A stretch of 64,000 nt of DNA, taken from NCBI RefSeq assembly GCF_019397265.1, contig NZ_CP068985.1, forward strand, positions 7,351,001 to 7,415,000. The letters run 5' to 3'. Positions within the stretch are counted from its first letter, which is position 1. Each line of letters starts with the position of its first letter. The notes beneath the pieces are model-generated. The model worked only from the letters and a program-made list of their open reading frames with translations. It searched no databases and had not been told where the DNA came from. The position numbers were made by a program, and so were the translations under genes. Positions 41,851-50,259 of this stretch are shown here, in pieces. Source of the stretch: Nonomuraea coxensis DSM 45129 (GTDB lineage: Bacteria; Actinomycetota; Actinomycetes; Streptosporangiales; Streptosporangiaceae).

Positions 41851-42415
41851 GGCCCCCGGTCCGGCCCAGCATGCCGGCGAGCAGGTCGGCGACCGCGTGG
41901 CGGAGGTCGTCCTCGGCGGGGACGCCGCCCGCGCCGGCGACGGCGTAGAACATCAGGCCCTCGGCGTAGGCCACGAGCTCGGCGGCGTGCCGCGCCGGGT
42001 CCGCCGAGCCCATCGAGGCCAGCAACCCCGCGGCGACGTCGCGGAAGCGGCGGCCCGCGAGGTCGTAGACCGCGCGCAGCTCGGGCCGGCGGGTGGCCTC
42101 CAGGGCCAGCTCGTAGCGGGCGAGCGTACGCCGGCGGTCGAGGAGCTGCGCGTGCAGCGCCCGCGCGGCCAGCCGGGCCACCCCGTCCACCGTCACCGGG
42201 GAGGCGAGCGCCTCCGGCTCGAACACGGTGGACTCCAGCTCCGCGAGCCTGCCCAGCGTCAGCTCCAGCAGGGCCGCCCGCGTCCTCGCGAGGTTGGAGG
42301 TGGAGCCCGGCGGCAGGCCCGCCGCCTCGTCCACGGCCCGATGGGTGAGGCCGCGCATGCCGCGCTCGGCCAGCAGGGCGATGGCCGTGTCCGCGACGAG
42401 GTCGGAGCGTTTCAC
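41837..42415 (-). CDS. TetR-family regulator of the divergent FAD monooxygenase
   Basis: A 192-residue TetR-type regulator. GTG at 42415 was chosen because AGGAT lies about 8 nt before it; a start at 42439 would fall inside the operator. Helix-turn-helix: LVADTAIALLAERGMRGLTH ... AAGLPPGSTSNL. It differs from typical TetR in the recognition helix ending (SNLARTRAALLE). Divergent from the monooxygenase at 42491, with two operator copies between, so it probably represses both. Inducer unknown. Confidence 0.88.
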   Translation of the reverse strand: MKRSDLVADTAIALLAERGMRGLTHRAVDEAAGLPPGSTSNLARTRAALLELTLGRLAELESTVFEPEALASPVTVDGVARLAARALHAQLLDRRRTLARYELALEATRRPELRAVYDLAGRRFRDVAAGLLASMGSADPARHAAELVAYAEGLMFYAVAGAGGVPAEDDLRHAVADLLAGMLGRTGGLTGG

Positions 42416-42436
42416 GGCAGCCGATCCTACAGGTCG

Positions 42437-42474
42437 CACTACACCCGTAGTACGCTGACACTACAGACGTAGTG
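42437..42474. promoter_or_regulatory. Double TetR operator, two 16-nt inverted repeats
   Basis: Site 1: CACTAC-ACCC-GTAGTA (42437-42452). Site 2: CACTAC-AGAC-GTAGTG (42459-42474), a perfect 6-bp inverted repeat. The centres are 22 nt apart, about two helical turns, so two repressor dimers could bind the same face of the DNA. The pair fills the gap between the TetR and monooxygenase starts. Confidence 0.7.
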
Positions 42475-42490
42475 AGCGGGAGGTCCTGAC

Positions 42491-43651
42491 ATGGCGGAAG
42501 CCGTCGTCATCGGAGCCGGGATCGGCGGCCTGACCAGCGCGATCGCGCTGCGGCAACGCGGCTGGGAGGTGACGGTGCTGGAGCGGGCGCCCGCGATCGA
42601 GCCGGTCGGTTCGGGGCTCGCCATCGCGGCCAACGCGCTCAAGGCGCTCGACACGCTCGGCCTCGGCGACCGCGTCCGCGCGCTGTCGAGGATCCAGGGC
42701 CAGGTGGGGATCAAGCGCGCCGACGGGCGCTGGCTCACCCACACCACCCCCGAGACCGCGGCGGGCCGCTACGACGACTCGGTGGTGGTCATGCTGCGGT
42801 CGGCGCTCATGGAGGTCCTGACCGGCGCGCTCGGCCCCGGCGCCCTGCGCCTCGGCGCGGCCGTGGCGGACGTGGACCCGGAGACCGGCATGGTCCGCAC
42901 CGAGGCGGGCGAGGAACTGCGCGCCGACCTCGTGGTGGGCGCGGACGGGATCCGCTCCCGCACCCGGCGGGCGCTGTTCCCCGGGCATCCGGGGCCGGTG
43001 TACGCGGGCGTGACCGCCTGGCGCTGCCTCGTGCCCCGTGGCGACCTGGAGGTCAGCGTGACCGAGAGCTGGGGCCGGGGACGGGTGTTCGGGGTGAGCC
43101 CGCTGGCCGGCGACCTCGTCTACGTCTACGCCACCGACGTGCTGCCCGAGGGCGCCGTGCTCGGCGACGAGCGGGAGGAGCTGATCCGCAGGTTCGGCGG
43201 CTGGCACGAGCCGATCCCCGCGCTGCTGCGGGCGGCGGACCCCGCGGCGGTCATCCGGAGCGACGTCCACCACCTGGCCGAGCCGCTGCCCGCCTACCAC
43301 CGGGGCAGGACCGCCCTGGTGGGCGACGCGGCCCACGCGATGACCCCCAACCTCGGGCAGGGGGCCTGCCAGGCCGTCGAGGACGCGGTGGTGCTGGCGC
43401 ACACGGCCGGCGCGGGCGACCTGGCCGGCTACACCGCCGCCCGGCTGGCGCGCACCCGGCGGATCATGCGGCGTTCGTGGGCCGTCTGCCGGGCCACGAA
43501 ACTGCGCGCCCCGCTGCTCGTGGCGGCCCGCGACGCCGCGCTGGCCTTCGGGGCGAAGGCCCGGCCGGACCTGCTCGTCCGTTCCATGGACGAGGTGCTG
43601 GGCTGGCGGCCCCCGGAGGAGGCGGTCAGCTCGCGTCCGAGGCGGCCGTGA
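42491..43651 (+). CDS. FAD-dependent aromatic-type monooxygenase
   Basis: A 386-residue class A flavoprotein monooxygenase (PHBH-like). FAD motifs: GAGIGG near the N-terminus (AVVIGAGIGGLTSAIAL), DG in LVVGADGIRSRTRRALF (about residues 150-166), and GD in ALVGDAAHAMTPNLGQGA (about 275-292). It uses NAD(P)H and oxygen to hydroxylate aromatic or polyketide-like substrates. A GGGAGG ribosome site precedes the ATG. The TetR next door and its double operator imply inducible detoxification or catabolism. The 3' end overlaps the DMT transporter gene by 26 nt. Confidence 0.93.
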   Translation: MAEAVVIGAGIGGLTSAIALRQRGWEVTVLERAPAIEPVGSGLAIAANALKALDTLGLGDRVRALSRIQGQVGIKRADGRWLTHTTPETAAGRYDDSVVVMLRSALMEVLTGALGPGALRLGAAVADVDPETGMVRTEAGEELRADLVVGADGIRSRTRRALFPGHPGPVYAGVTAWRCLVPRGDLEVSVTESWGRGRVFGVSPLAGDLVYVYATDVLPEGAVLGDEREELIRRFGGWHEPIPALLRAADPAAVIRSDVHHLAEPLPAYHRGRTALVGDAAHAMTPNLGQGACQAVEDAVVLAHTAGAGDLAGYTAARLARTRRIMRRSWAVCRATKLRAPLLVAARDAALAFGAKARPDLLVRSMDEVLGWRPPEEAVSSRPRRP

Positions 43652-44546
43652 CCGCGCTCCCGGAGCCGGCGGCCGGGGAGGCGGCGGCCTCGACCGGCGC
43701 CGCCGGGTTCGCCGGGACGACCGGGCGGGTGTGGTCGGGGGCCAGGCGGCCCAGGGTGATCGTGCCGCCGATCGTCAGCGCGGCGGCGAGCAGCGCGGGG
43801 ACCGCCGTGCCGGGGGCGGTCGGCAGCGGCTCGCCGAGCAGCAGCGCCCCGGCCAGCACCGAGGTGATCGGGTCGATGACCTGCACGCCCGCGTACGCGA
43901 TGCCGAAGTAGCCGACCGCGTAGGAGCGCTGGAGCAGCACCACGGCGCAGACCAGCAGCACGGGCACCGCGAGGGTGAACCAGTGGACGAGCCGCCCCCA
44001 GTCGCCCTCCAAGCCGCCGCCCACGACCCGGACGAACGTCGACACGCTCGCGGTGACCACACCGGCTCCGACGGCGAGCACGATCGCCCGCCCCGCGCCC
44101 CGCATGCGGCCCGCCGCCACCTGCGTGACCAGCACGATCACGCCGATCACGGCGAGGAATCCGAGGGCCGCGCCGTCGCCGAGACGCGGCGTCACGTCGT
44201 GCTCGGGCACCAGCAGCATGAGCCAGAGCAGCCCGACGGCGACGGCGAGCGAACCGAGGATCTCCGCCCGGTACGGCTTGCGCCCGTACATGAACGCGGC
44301 CAGCGGCACCGCGAACACCAGCGTGGCCACGCTGATCGGCTGCACCACGACCAGCGGGGCGAGGCTGAGCGCCACCGCGTGCAGGCAGGCGCCGGTGAAG
44401 CCGATGACGCCGCCGATCCACCAGCGGGGGCGGCGCACCAGCTTGAGGGAGGCGCCCTCGGCCACGGCCTCGTACTGCTGGAGGGCGGCGCCGAGTGCGT
44501 AGCCCAGCGCTCCCACCAGGGCGATGAGCAGGCCGGCCCAGGTCAT
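43626..44546 (-). CDS. DMT-superfamily (EamA/NIPA-like) membrane transporter
   Basis: A 306-residue membrane protein with about nine to ten hydrophobic helices (for example LLIALVGALGYALGAALQQY, PISVATLVFAVPLAAFMYG, VQVIDPITSVLAGALLLGE). The layout is that of the drug/metabolite transporter superfamily and is close to NIPA/EamA-type proteins of actinobacteria. The C-terminal tail after residue 270 is Ala/Pro/Thr-rich and probably cytoplasmic. Substrate unknown. It converges on the FAD monooxygenase gene. The 132 nt beyond its start, up to the VOC gene, show no feature. Confidence 0.88.
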   Translation of the reverse strand: MTWAGLLIALVGALGYALGAALQQYEAVAEGASLKLVRRPRWWIGGVIGFTGACLHAVALSLAPLVVVQPISVATLVFAVPLAAFMYGRKPYRAEILGSLAVAVGLLWLMLLVPEHDVTPRLGDGAALGFLAVIGVIVLVTQVAAGRMRGAGRAIVLAVGAGVVTASVSTFVRVVGGGLEGDWGRLVHWFTLAVPVLLVCAVVLLQRSYAVGYFGIAYAGVQVIDPITSVLAGALLLGEPLPTAPGTAVPALLAAALTIGGTITLGRLAPDHTRPVVPANPAAPVEAAASPAAGSGSAVTAASDAS

Positions 44547-44678
44547 GGGCGGCCACGCGGGGGCAGAGATCCTTGCACGAGCATTGCTCCAGCTTAGGAG
44601 GACAGCGGAGCGGACGAATCATACTTTCGGCGGAACATTACTCAGATATCGTCCGCCACCTGGGGGAACATCTTTCCT

Positions 44679-45053
44679 TCAGGATGCCTCAGGGCAGACG
44701 CAGAACGCGTGCCCGGCCGGATCCTGCAGCACGATCCAGCGCACCCCATCCTCGGTGATCCCGGGCTGGAACGCGGGCCTGGTCGCGCCGAGCGCGACGT
44801 ACTCCTCCACGGCCCGCTCCACGTCCGGCACCCGGAAGTCGAAGTGGAACTGCTTGTTCGGGCTGGGCCAGGCCACCGGCTCGCGCTCGGCCACACGGCC
44901 GAAGAAGATGTTCGTCGTGCCGTCGCTCACGGCGGCGTACTCGTCCTCGGCGTACGTGATCTCCCAGCCGGTGATCGCGTGGTAGAACTCGGCCATCGTC
45001 TTGGGCTCCTGGCAGTCGAGAGAGACCGCGAAGAGCTTCGCTTGCGTTGTCAT
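44679..45053 (-). CDS. VOC-family (glyoxalase-like) protein
   Basis: A 124-residue protein; ATG at 45053 was chosen because the in-frame extension reads through the terminator hairpin at 45111-45142. Motifs: KLFAVSLDCQEPKTMAEFYH (first half) and FHFDFRVPDVERAVEEYVAL, then WIVLQDPAGHAFCVCPE (second half). It fits the bleomycin-resistance/glyoxalase fold with two beta-alpha-beta units. Substrate unknown. Ribosome site weak. Confidence 0.86.
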   Translation of the reverse strand: MTTQAKLFAVSLDCQEPKTMAEFYHAITGWEITYAEDEYAAVSDGTTNIFFGRVAEREPVAWPSPNKQFHFDFRVPDVERAVEEYVALGATRPAFQPGITEDGVRWIVLQDPAGHAFCVCPEAS

Positions 45054-45110
45054 GGCTTCAGGCTTCCAGCCGTACCTGTCACCTTTCGTCAGGTATACGG
45101 GAGAAACGGC

Positions 45111-45142
45111 GAGGGGCCGCGCCCTCCCGGGCGCGGCCCCTC
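45111..45142 (-). terminator. Perfect 14-bp stem hairpin after the PRC-barrel gene
   Basis: GAGGGGCCGCGCCC and its exact complement around a TCCC loop, 18 nt past the end of the PRC-barrel gene on the minus strand, with a short U-rich stretch further on. It separates that gene from the VOC gene. Confidence 0.8.
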
Positions 45143-45160
45143 TGAACGGCAGGTCAAGGA

Positions 45161-45517
45161 TCACCGGGGGAACCGGCCGTAGTAGTCCCCGAGCCGGGCT
45201 CGATACTCGGGCTCCTTGAACCTGGCCTCGTCGAACTCGGGCGAGTCCTTGATCTCGGCCTTGGTGCGCGCCACGTACACGTTGCGCTCCTGAGGGTCGA
45301 TGCTCGTGATGACCTGAGCCGGGAGCATGACCTTCTTGCCGAAGATCCAGGGGCCGGTGTCGACGATGATGTAACTCTCGCCGACCTCGTACGTCGCCTC
45401 ATCGACGGACCCGATCTTGCCGTCCGTCGCCTGGACGTGGTAACCCACGAGGTCCAGGCTCTGGCCGCGGTCGTAGACGTCAGGACGATAGTCCCAGAGC
45501 TCCATGAGGTAGCTCAT
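45161..45517 (-). CDS. PRC-barrel domain protein
   Basis: A 118-residue protein with a PRC-barrel-like beta fold in residues about 18-85 (SLDLVGYHVQATDGKIGSVD ... YIIVDTGPWIFGKKVMLP ... ITSIDPQERNVYV). The C-terminal tail is charged (EFDEARFKEPEYRARLGDYY). Small PRC-barrel proteins of this kind are common in actinomycetes near stress genes and may bind RNA or proteins; the exact role is unknown. The 180 nt before the divergent methyltransferase gene hold a TTGACA-like element at 45595 but no firm promoter. Confidence 0.88.
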   Translation of the reverse strand: MSYLMELWDYRPDVYDRGQSLDLVGYHVQATDGKIGSVDEATYEVGESYIIVDTGPWIFGKKVMLPAQVITSIDPQERNVYVARTKAEIKDSPEFDEARFKEPEYRARLGDYYGRFPR

Positions 45518-45697
45518 CCTCTCTCTTCCTCGTCTTCTTCCTCGGGCTCCGATCCACTACCCGGCGACAGGGGCCCAAACGTGCGGCAAAGCATTTGACA
45601 AGGACGCTTGACTGTCCTGACGAACCTGGACCAGGCCGCGCGCCGGAGCGACGGGTGTGGATACGATCCGCGCATCCGACCGTGACAAGGGGGTCAG

Positions 45698-46513
45698 GTG
45701 AGTCTCGACGGCCCGCAGGAGTGGGCGCCGCCCGGCGTGGACCCCTCACGATCGAGCGTGGCCAGAGTGCACGACGCCCTGCTCGGCGGGATGGAGAACT
45801 TCGCCGCCGACCGCTCGGTCGCCCGCCGGCTCAAGGACGCGGTACCGGAGGTCGTCGACCTGGTGTGGTGCAGCCGCGCGTTCAGCGGCCGGGTCGTGGA
45901 CTTCCTCGTCCGCGAGGCGGGCATCCGCCAGATCATCGATCTCGGCGCCGGGCTGCCCACGGTGGAGAACACCCATGAGGTCGCCCAGTTCGCCGATCCG
46001 CTCTGCCGGGTGGTCTACGTCGACCTCGACCCCATGGTCGAGCCGCACGCCCGCGCGATCATGAAGGGCAACCCGTACGCCGACGCCGTCACCGCCGACG
46101 CCCGCGACGTCGCGGCCGTGCTCGGCCACCCCACGCTGACCCGGCTCGTCGACCTGTCGCGGCCCACCGCCGTCCTGGCCATCGGGCTGCTGCACCTGGT
46201 CCCCGACGACGAGGACCCGCACGGGCTGCTGCGCCGCTACATGGCGGCGCTGCCGTCCGGCAGCTACCTGGCCGCCTCCAACCACATGGCCTCGCCGAGC
46301 CCCAAGGCGAAGGCCCTGGAGGCGCTGCTCCAGGCCACGATGGGCACGAGCTGGTTCCGTGCGCGGGAGGCCGTCGCCGCCTACTTCGACGGCCTGGTGC
46401 TGGAGGAGCCCGGCGTGGTGCACTTCCCCGAGTGGCGGCCGGACGAGCGCGCGCCCGGGCCGCTCGCGCCCTGGGAGGAGCTGCTGCTCGGCGGCGTCGC
46501 GCGCAAACCGTGA
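45698..46513 (+). CDS. SAM-dependent methyltransferase (Methyltransf_19 type)
   Basis: A 271-residue enzyme of the actinomycete group once called DUF574 (PF04672). Diagnostic start: GVDPSRSSVARVHDALLGGM ENFAADR. SAM-binding motif I is IIDLGAGLPTVENTH, followed by VVYVDLDPMVEPHARAIM and TAVLAIGLLHLVPDDEDP. These enzymes are numerous in Streptomyces and relatives, usually with unknown substrates. GTG start with GGGGGTCAG upstream. About 160 nt of regulatory sequence separates it from the transporter gene. Confidence 0.93.
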   Translation: MSLDGPQEWAPPGVDPSRSSVARVHDALLGGMENFAADRSVARRLKDAVPEVVDLVWCSRAFSGRVVDFLVREAGIRQIIDLGAGLPTVENTHEVAQFADPLCRVVYVDLDPMVEPHARAIMKGNPYADAVTADARDVAAVLGHPTLTRLVDLSRPTAVLAIGLLHLVPDDEDPHGLLRRYMAALPSGSYLAASNHMASPSPKAKALEALLQATMGTSWFRAREAVAAYFDGLVLEEPGVVHFPEWRPDERAPGPLAPWEELLLGGVARKP

Positions 46514-46533
46514 AGCCCGCTACGCTGATCCGC

Positions 46534-46575
46534 GTGCCGCGACGTCTGATCTGCTCTCCGCCTCCCGCCCGCTAG
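46534..46575 (+). CDS. Candidate 13-codon leader peptide with Pro-Pro-Pro
   Basis: A short frame GTG...TAG encoding MPRRLICSPPPAR. Its stop codon lies inside the perfect hairpin at 46565-46582, and the triple proline is a known ribosome-slowing sequence. It is followed by a terminator-like hairpin (46628-46647) and then the EamA transporter gene. The arrangement fits translation-coupled attenuation, but there is no strong ribosome site, so it may be chance. Confidence 0.35.
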   Translation: MPRRLICSPPPAR

Positions 46576-46582
46576 CGGGCGG
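46565..46582 (+). promoter_or_regulatory. Perfect hairpin at the end of the leader frame
   Basis: CCGCCCGCTAGCGGGCGG, an 18-nt palindrome covering the last codons and stop of the leader frame. It could act as a pause or first-stem element of an attenuator. Confidence 0.45.
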
Positions 46583-46627
46583 CCTCTCACACGACATCCG
46601 GGTCCTGGCGATCCGGGGGTGGTTGCT

Positions 46628-46647
46628 GCCCGCGTACGGGCCCTTTT
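46628..46647 (+). terminator. Terminator-like attenuator before the EamA gene
   Basis: Stem GCCCG/CGGGC with loop CGTA, then CC and TTTT, 29 nt before the start codon. GGGGGTGG (46615-46622) can pair instead with CCACCTCC (46652-46659, one G-U), which would enclose the hairpin and lie just upstream of the ribosome site. Alternative pairings of this kind are typical of attenuators. Confidence 0.45.
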
Positions 46648-46676
46648 CCCACCACCTCCTCCGGAGAGCTCCTGTC

Positions 46677-47555
46677 ATGACCCATGTCTCCGCCCGGCGG
46701 GGCGCCGTCTACGTGTCCGTGGCCGCCACCGCCTGGGGCACCGGCGGCGCGGCCGGTTCGCTGCTGTTCGAGTCCGGCGGGCTCGGCCCCGTCGGCGTGT
46801 CCCTGTGGCGCTACCTGCTGGGCGCCGCCTTCCTGTTCCTGCTCGCCCCCCGTCCCGCCTCCCCCCGGCCGCTGAGCTGGCGGGTCCTGCCGATCGGGGC
46901 CGGGATGGCGCTCTACCAGACCGCGTACTTCGCCGCGATCGCCCACGCCGGGGTGGCCGTGGCGACGGTCGTCACCATGGGCGCCACGCCGGTGTTCGCC
47001 GCGCTCGGCAGCCGCTTCCTGCTGCGCGAACGGCTCGGCGCGCTCGCGCTCGGCGCGCTGGCCGTGGCGCTGGCCGGGCTGGTGCTGCTCACGGCGGAGA
47101 CCGCCGGGGAGGCGTACGCCTCCGCCGCCGGGATCGGCTGGGCGCTGGCCTCGGCCGCCGGGTACGCCGGGGTGACCCTGCTGTCCCGGCTGTTCTCCCG
47201 TCGCCACCACGACGACGCGGCGAGCACGGCGACCGGCGGGTTCGTCGTGGCCGCGGCCTGTCTGGCGCCGTTCGCGACGGCCGGTGACGTGCTGCCCGAG
47301 GTCAGCGTGACGTCGGTGGCGCTGCTGCTCTACCTGGGCGCGGTGCCGACGGCGCTGGCGTACGGGCTGTTCTTCCGCGCGCTGACCGCGCTGCGGGCCA
47401 CCACCGTCTCGATCATCTCGCTGGGCGAGACGGTCGGCGCGGCGCTGCTCGGCGTGCTGCTGTTCGGCGAGCGGCTGACGCCGCTCGCCTGGTGCGGCTG
47501 CGCGTTGCTGCTGGCGGCGGTGGCGGTGCTCGCGGCCCGGCCCGAGGCGGGCTGA
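46677..47555 (+). CDS. EamA/DMT-family transporter
   Basis: A 292-residue, ten-helix EamA-type transporter made of two similar halves. First half: VYVSVAATAWGTGGAAGSLL ... MGATPVFAALGSRFLLRERL. Second half: GWALASAAGYAGVTLLSRLF ... SLGETVGAALLGVLLFGERL. The repeated PVFAALGSR/ETVGAALLGV pattern at the end of each half is characteristic. ATG at 46677 has GGAG about 12 nt upstream. Probably exports amino acids, metabolites or drugs. The leader before it suggests regulation by attenuation. Confidence 0.9.
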   Translation: MTHVSARRGAVYVSVAATAWGTGGAAGSLLFESGGLGPVGVSLWRYLLGAAFLFLLAPRPASPRPLSWRVLPIGAGMALYQTAYFAAIAHAGVAVATVVTMGATPVFAALGSRFLLRERLGALALGALAVALAGLVLLTAETAGEAYASAAGIGWALASAAGYAGVTLLSRLFSRRHHDDAASTATGGFVVAAACLAPFATAGDVLPEVSVTSVALLLYLGAVPTALAYGLFFRALTALRATTVSIISLGETVGAALLGVLLFGERLTPLAWCGCALLLAAVAVLAARPEAG

Positions 47556-47692
47556 GCCCGGGGTGGGAGCGGTGTGGCGGTCCGGGCCGCAACATGGGTT
47601 AAGGTCCGGTACGGCGGCGCGTGCCGTGCCGTCGCTGCGCTCCCACCCCGCATCGGGGGAACGGTGTCGGCGAAGCGTGCGTTGGAGGAACT

Positions 47693-49894
47693 GTGGCCTC
47701 ACTCAAGGGAATATTCAGGAACCTCCTGGACCGTCCGGGCGGCGTGCCCCTGACCCCTTACCAGAAGGTCGTCAAGGCGGCCGGCGAGCGCGCCGAGCGG
47801 GTCAAGGAGCTCGACGAGCTGCCGAGGCCCGGCATGGACGACCTGGCCGAGTTCTGCGCCGTGGCGCGCGAGGCCGCCGACCGCACCCTGGGGCTGCGCC
47901 CCTACGACGTGCAGCTCCTCGGGACGCTCGCGCTGCTCGACGGCAAGGTGGCCGAGATGGCGACCGGCGAGGGCAAGACCCTGTCGGGCGCGATGGCCGC
48001 CGCCGGCTACGCGCTCCAGGGCAAGCGCGTCCACGTGATCTCCGTCAACGACTACCTGGCCCGCCGCGACGCCGAGTGGATGGAGCCGTTCTACGCGGCG
48101 CTCGGCGTGAGCGTGGGCTGGATCGACCAGAACTCCACGCCGGAGGAGCGGCGGGCGGCGTACGCGAAGGACGTGACGTACGGGCCGGTCAGCGAGATCG
48201 GCTTCGACGTGCTGCGCGACCGGCTGCGCACCGACGCCGCCGAGATCATCGTGCCCGCCCCGGAGGTCGCGATCATCGACGAGGCCGACTCGGTGCTCGT
48301 CGACGAGGCCCGCGTGCCGCTGGTGATGGCCGGCGCGGCCGACCCCGGCAACGCGGTGCCGGAGATGGCGGCGCTGGTCCGCCAGCTCGTCCGCGGCTAC
48401 CACTACGAGATCGACGAGCAGGCCCGCAACGTCTACCTGACGCCCAAGGGCGCCGACAGCGTCGAGAACCTCCTCGGCGTCGAGCTCTACGACGAGCACG
48501 AGCCCGGCACGCTCATCGAGCTCAACCTCGCCCTGCACGCCCACGCGCTGCTGACCCGCGACGTCGACTACATCGTGCGCGACGGCAAGGTCCAGCTCAT
48601 CAACCCCTCGCGCGGCCGGGTGGCGCTGCTCCAGCGCTGGCCCAACGGCCTCCAGGCGGCCGTCGAGGCGAAGGAGGCGCTGCCGCCGAGCGAGAAGGGC
48701 GAGATCCTCGACTCGATCACCGTGCAGGGCCTGATCCGCCGCTATCCGCAGATCTGCGGCATGACCGGCACCGCCGTCGCGGTGAGCGAGCAACTCGGCG
48801 AGTTCTACGGGCTGAAGGTCGCCGTCATCCCGTCCAACCGGCCCTGCGTGCGGGAGGACGAGCCGGACCGCGTCTACCCGACCGTCCCCGACAAGGACGC
48901 GGCGCTGGTGGAGGAGATCCAGGAGGCGCACGCGACCGGCCGGCCCATCCTCATCGGCACGCTCGACGTGGCCGAGTCGGAGAACCTCGCCAAGCTGCTG
49001 CAGCGGCGCGGCATGGAGCCGGTCGTGCTCAACGCCAAGAACGACGCCGAGGAGGCCGCGATCATCGCGCGGGCCGGCGAGCGTGGCGCGATCACGGTCT
49101 CGACCCAGATGGCCGGCCGGGGCACCGACATCCGCCTCGGCGACGGCGTGGCCGAGCTGGGCGGCCTCTACGTCATCGGCTCCGGCCGGCACGCCAGCAG
49201 CCGCCTCGACGACCAGCTCCGCGGCCGGGCGGGCCGCCAGGGCGACCCCGGCGCCTCGGTGTTCTTCGTCAGCATGCAGGACGACCTGATCACGCAGTTC
49301 GTCCCCGACGAGCGCCCGCCCGCGGCCGACCCCGACGGCATCGTCAGGCACCGGCGCGGCGCCTACCTGGTGGGCCACGCCCAGCGCGTCGCCGAGGGCG
49401 TCAACCTGGAGATCCACCGCAACACCTGGCGCTACACCCGGCTGCTTGAGCAGCAGCGCGAGCTGATTTTGGAGTGGCGCGACAAGGTCCTGCACGGTGA
49501 CGCCGCCTCCAGGGCGCTGGAGAAGGCCGATCCCGGCCGCTGGGCCGCGCTGCCCGAGGACACCCGCGACGAGACGGCGAGGCAGATCGTGCTGCACGCC
49601 ATCGACACGTGCTGGACCGAGCACCTGGCCTTCCTCCAGGACCTCCGCGAGGGCATCCACCTGCGGGCGCTGGGCCGGATGAGCCCGGTCGACGAGTTCC
49701 ACCGCGAGGCGGTGGCCGAGTACAAATCGCTGCTGGCCGAGGTGGAGCGGCGCTCGCTGGAGGCGTTCGAGTCGCCGGAGCCGGACCTCAAGCGGCCCTC
49801 GGCGACCTGGACCTACCTCGTGCAGGACAATCCGTTCGGCACCGAATGGGATCGCATCCTGCGCCGGGTCAAGAATGCCACCCGCCGCGGCTAG
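47693..49894 (+). CDS. secA2: Accessory Sec ATPase SecA2
   Basis: A 733-residue SecA-family ATPase. GTG at 47693 has GGAGGA 3 nt upstream; a longer frame lacks a ribosome site. Walker A MATGEGKTLSGAMAAAG, the DEAD-type Walker B VAIIDEADSVLVDEARVP, and the helicase-like C-terminal motifs QMAGRGTDIRLGDG and DDQLRGRAGRQGDPGASVFF are present. It is shorter than housekeeping SecA (about 850-950) and has no C-terminal zinc/SecB tail, as expected for SecA2. It exports a limited set of proteins through SecYEG. Typical SecA2 substrates are not visible nearby. Confidence 0.93.
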   Translation: MASLKGIFRNLLDRPGGVPLTPYQKVVKAAGERAERVKELDELPRPGMDDLAEFCAVAREAADRTLGLRPYDVQLLGTLALLDGKVAEMATGEGKTLSGAMAAAGYALQGKRVHVISVNDYLARRDAEWMEPFYAALGVSVGWIDQNSTPEERRAAYAKDVTYGPVSEIGFDVLRDRLRTDAAEIIVPAPEVAIIDEADSVLVDEARVPLVMAGAADPGNAVPEMAALVRQLVRGYHYEIDEQARNVYLTPKGADSVENLLGVELYDEHEPGTLIELNLALHAHALLTRDVDYIVRDGKVQLINPSRGRVALLQRWPNGLQAAVEAKEALPPSEKGEILDSITVQGLIRRYPQICGMTGTAVAVSEQLGEFYGLKVAVIPSNRPCVREDEPDRVYPTVPDKDAALVEEIQEAHATGRPILIGTLDVAESENLAKLLQRRGMEPVVLNAKNDAEEAAIIARAGERGAITVSTQMAGRGTDIRLGDGVAELGGLYVIGSGRHASSRLDDQLRGRAGRQGDPGASVFFVSMQDDLITQFVPDERPPAADPDGIVRHRRGAYLVGHAQRVAEGVNLEIHRNTWRYTRLLEQQRELILEWRDKVLHGDAASRALEKADPGRWAALPEDTRDETARQIVLHAIDTCWTEHLAFLQDLREGIHLRALGRMSPVDEFHREAVAEYKSLLAEVERRSLEAFESPEPDLKRPSATWTYLVQDNPFGTEWDRILRRVKNATRRG

Positions 49895-49945
49895 CGCGGC
49901 AGAAAAAGATGTTATGGGGTCGCGGCTGAGGGCAGTGATGGGCTC

Positions 49946-50095
49946 ATGGCTACTTTGCTCTGGATCATCGCAGTAATCCTCGTCATCGCCGGGATCTATG
50001 TGATCCTGGCCCGCCGCGACCTCCTGTGGGGGATCGTGCTCATCGTCCTCGGGTTCCTGGTCGGCCCGGGTGGCGTCAGCATCTTCAATGTCTAG
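49946..50095 (+). CDS. GPGG-motif small membrane protein
   Basis: A 49-residue protein, too short for most gene callers. It has two hydrophobic segments: LLWIIAVILVIAGIYVILA and LLWGIVLIVLGFLVGPGG. The GPGG turn near the end marks a small-membrane-protein family known from actinobacteria, of unknown function. It lies 51 nt after secA2 on the same strand. Start ATG at 49946. Confidence 0.75.
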   Translation: MATLLWIIAVILVIAGIYVILARRDLLWGIVLIVLGFLVGPGGVSIFNV

Positions 50096-50214
50096 GGGCG
50101 CAGGCCGCCCGCAGTTTCGTTCCGAAACGCCGCTGGGCCGATCTCCGAGAGCGGTCCAGCGGCTCCATCATGCCTGATTACTAAGATAAAAGAGCGTAGG
50201 TTTTTCCGGGCGAC

Positions 50215-50241
50215 GGCGAGGACGCCATTGGCGTCCTCGCC
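50215..50241 (-). terminator. Perfect 12-bp stem hairpin after the phosphoesterase gene
   Basis: GGCGAGGACGCC and its exact complement around a 3-nt loop, 18 nt past the end of the metallophosphoesterase gene (minus strand). Probably its terminator; no U-tract follows directly. Confidence 0.7.
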
Positions 50242-50259
50242 GCGCGAAAACTCCCGGAC

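Noticed and set aside
46514..46676. Known riboswitch before the EamA gene
   Set aside because: No consensus of guanidine, SAM or other familiar classes could be recognised. The hairpins fit an attenuator better.
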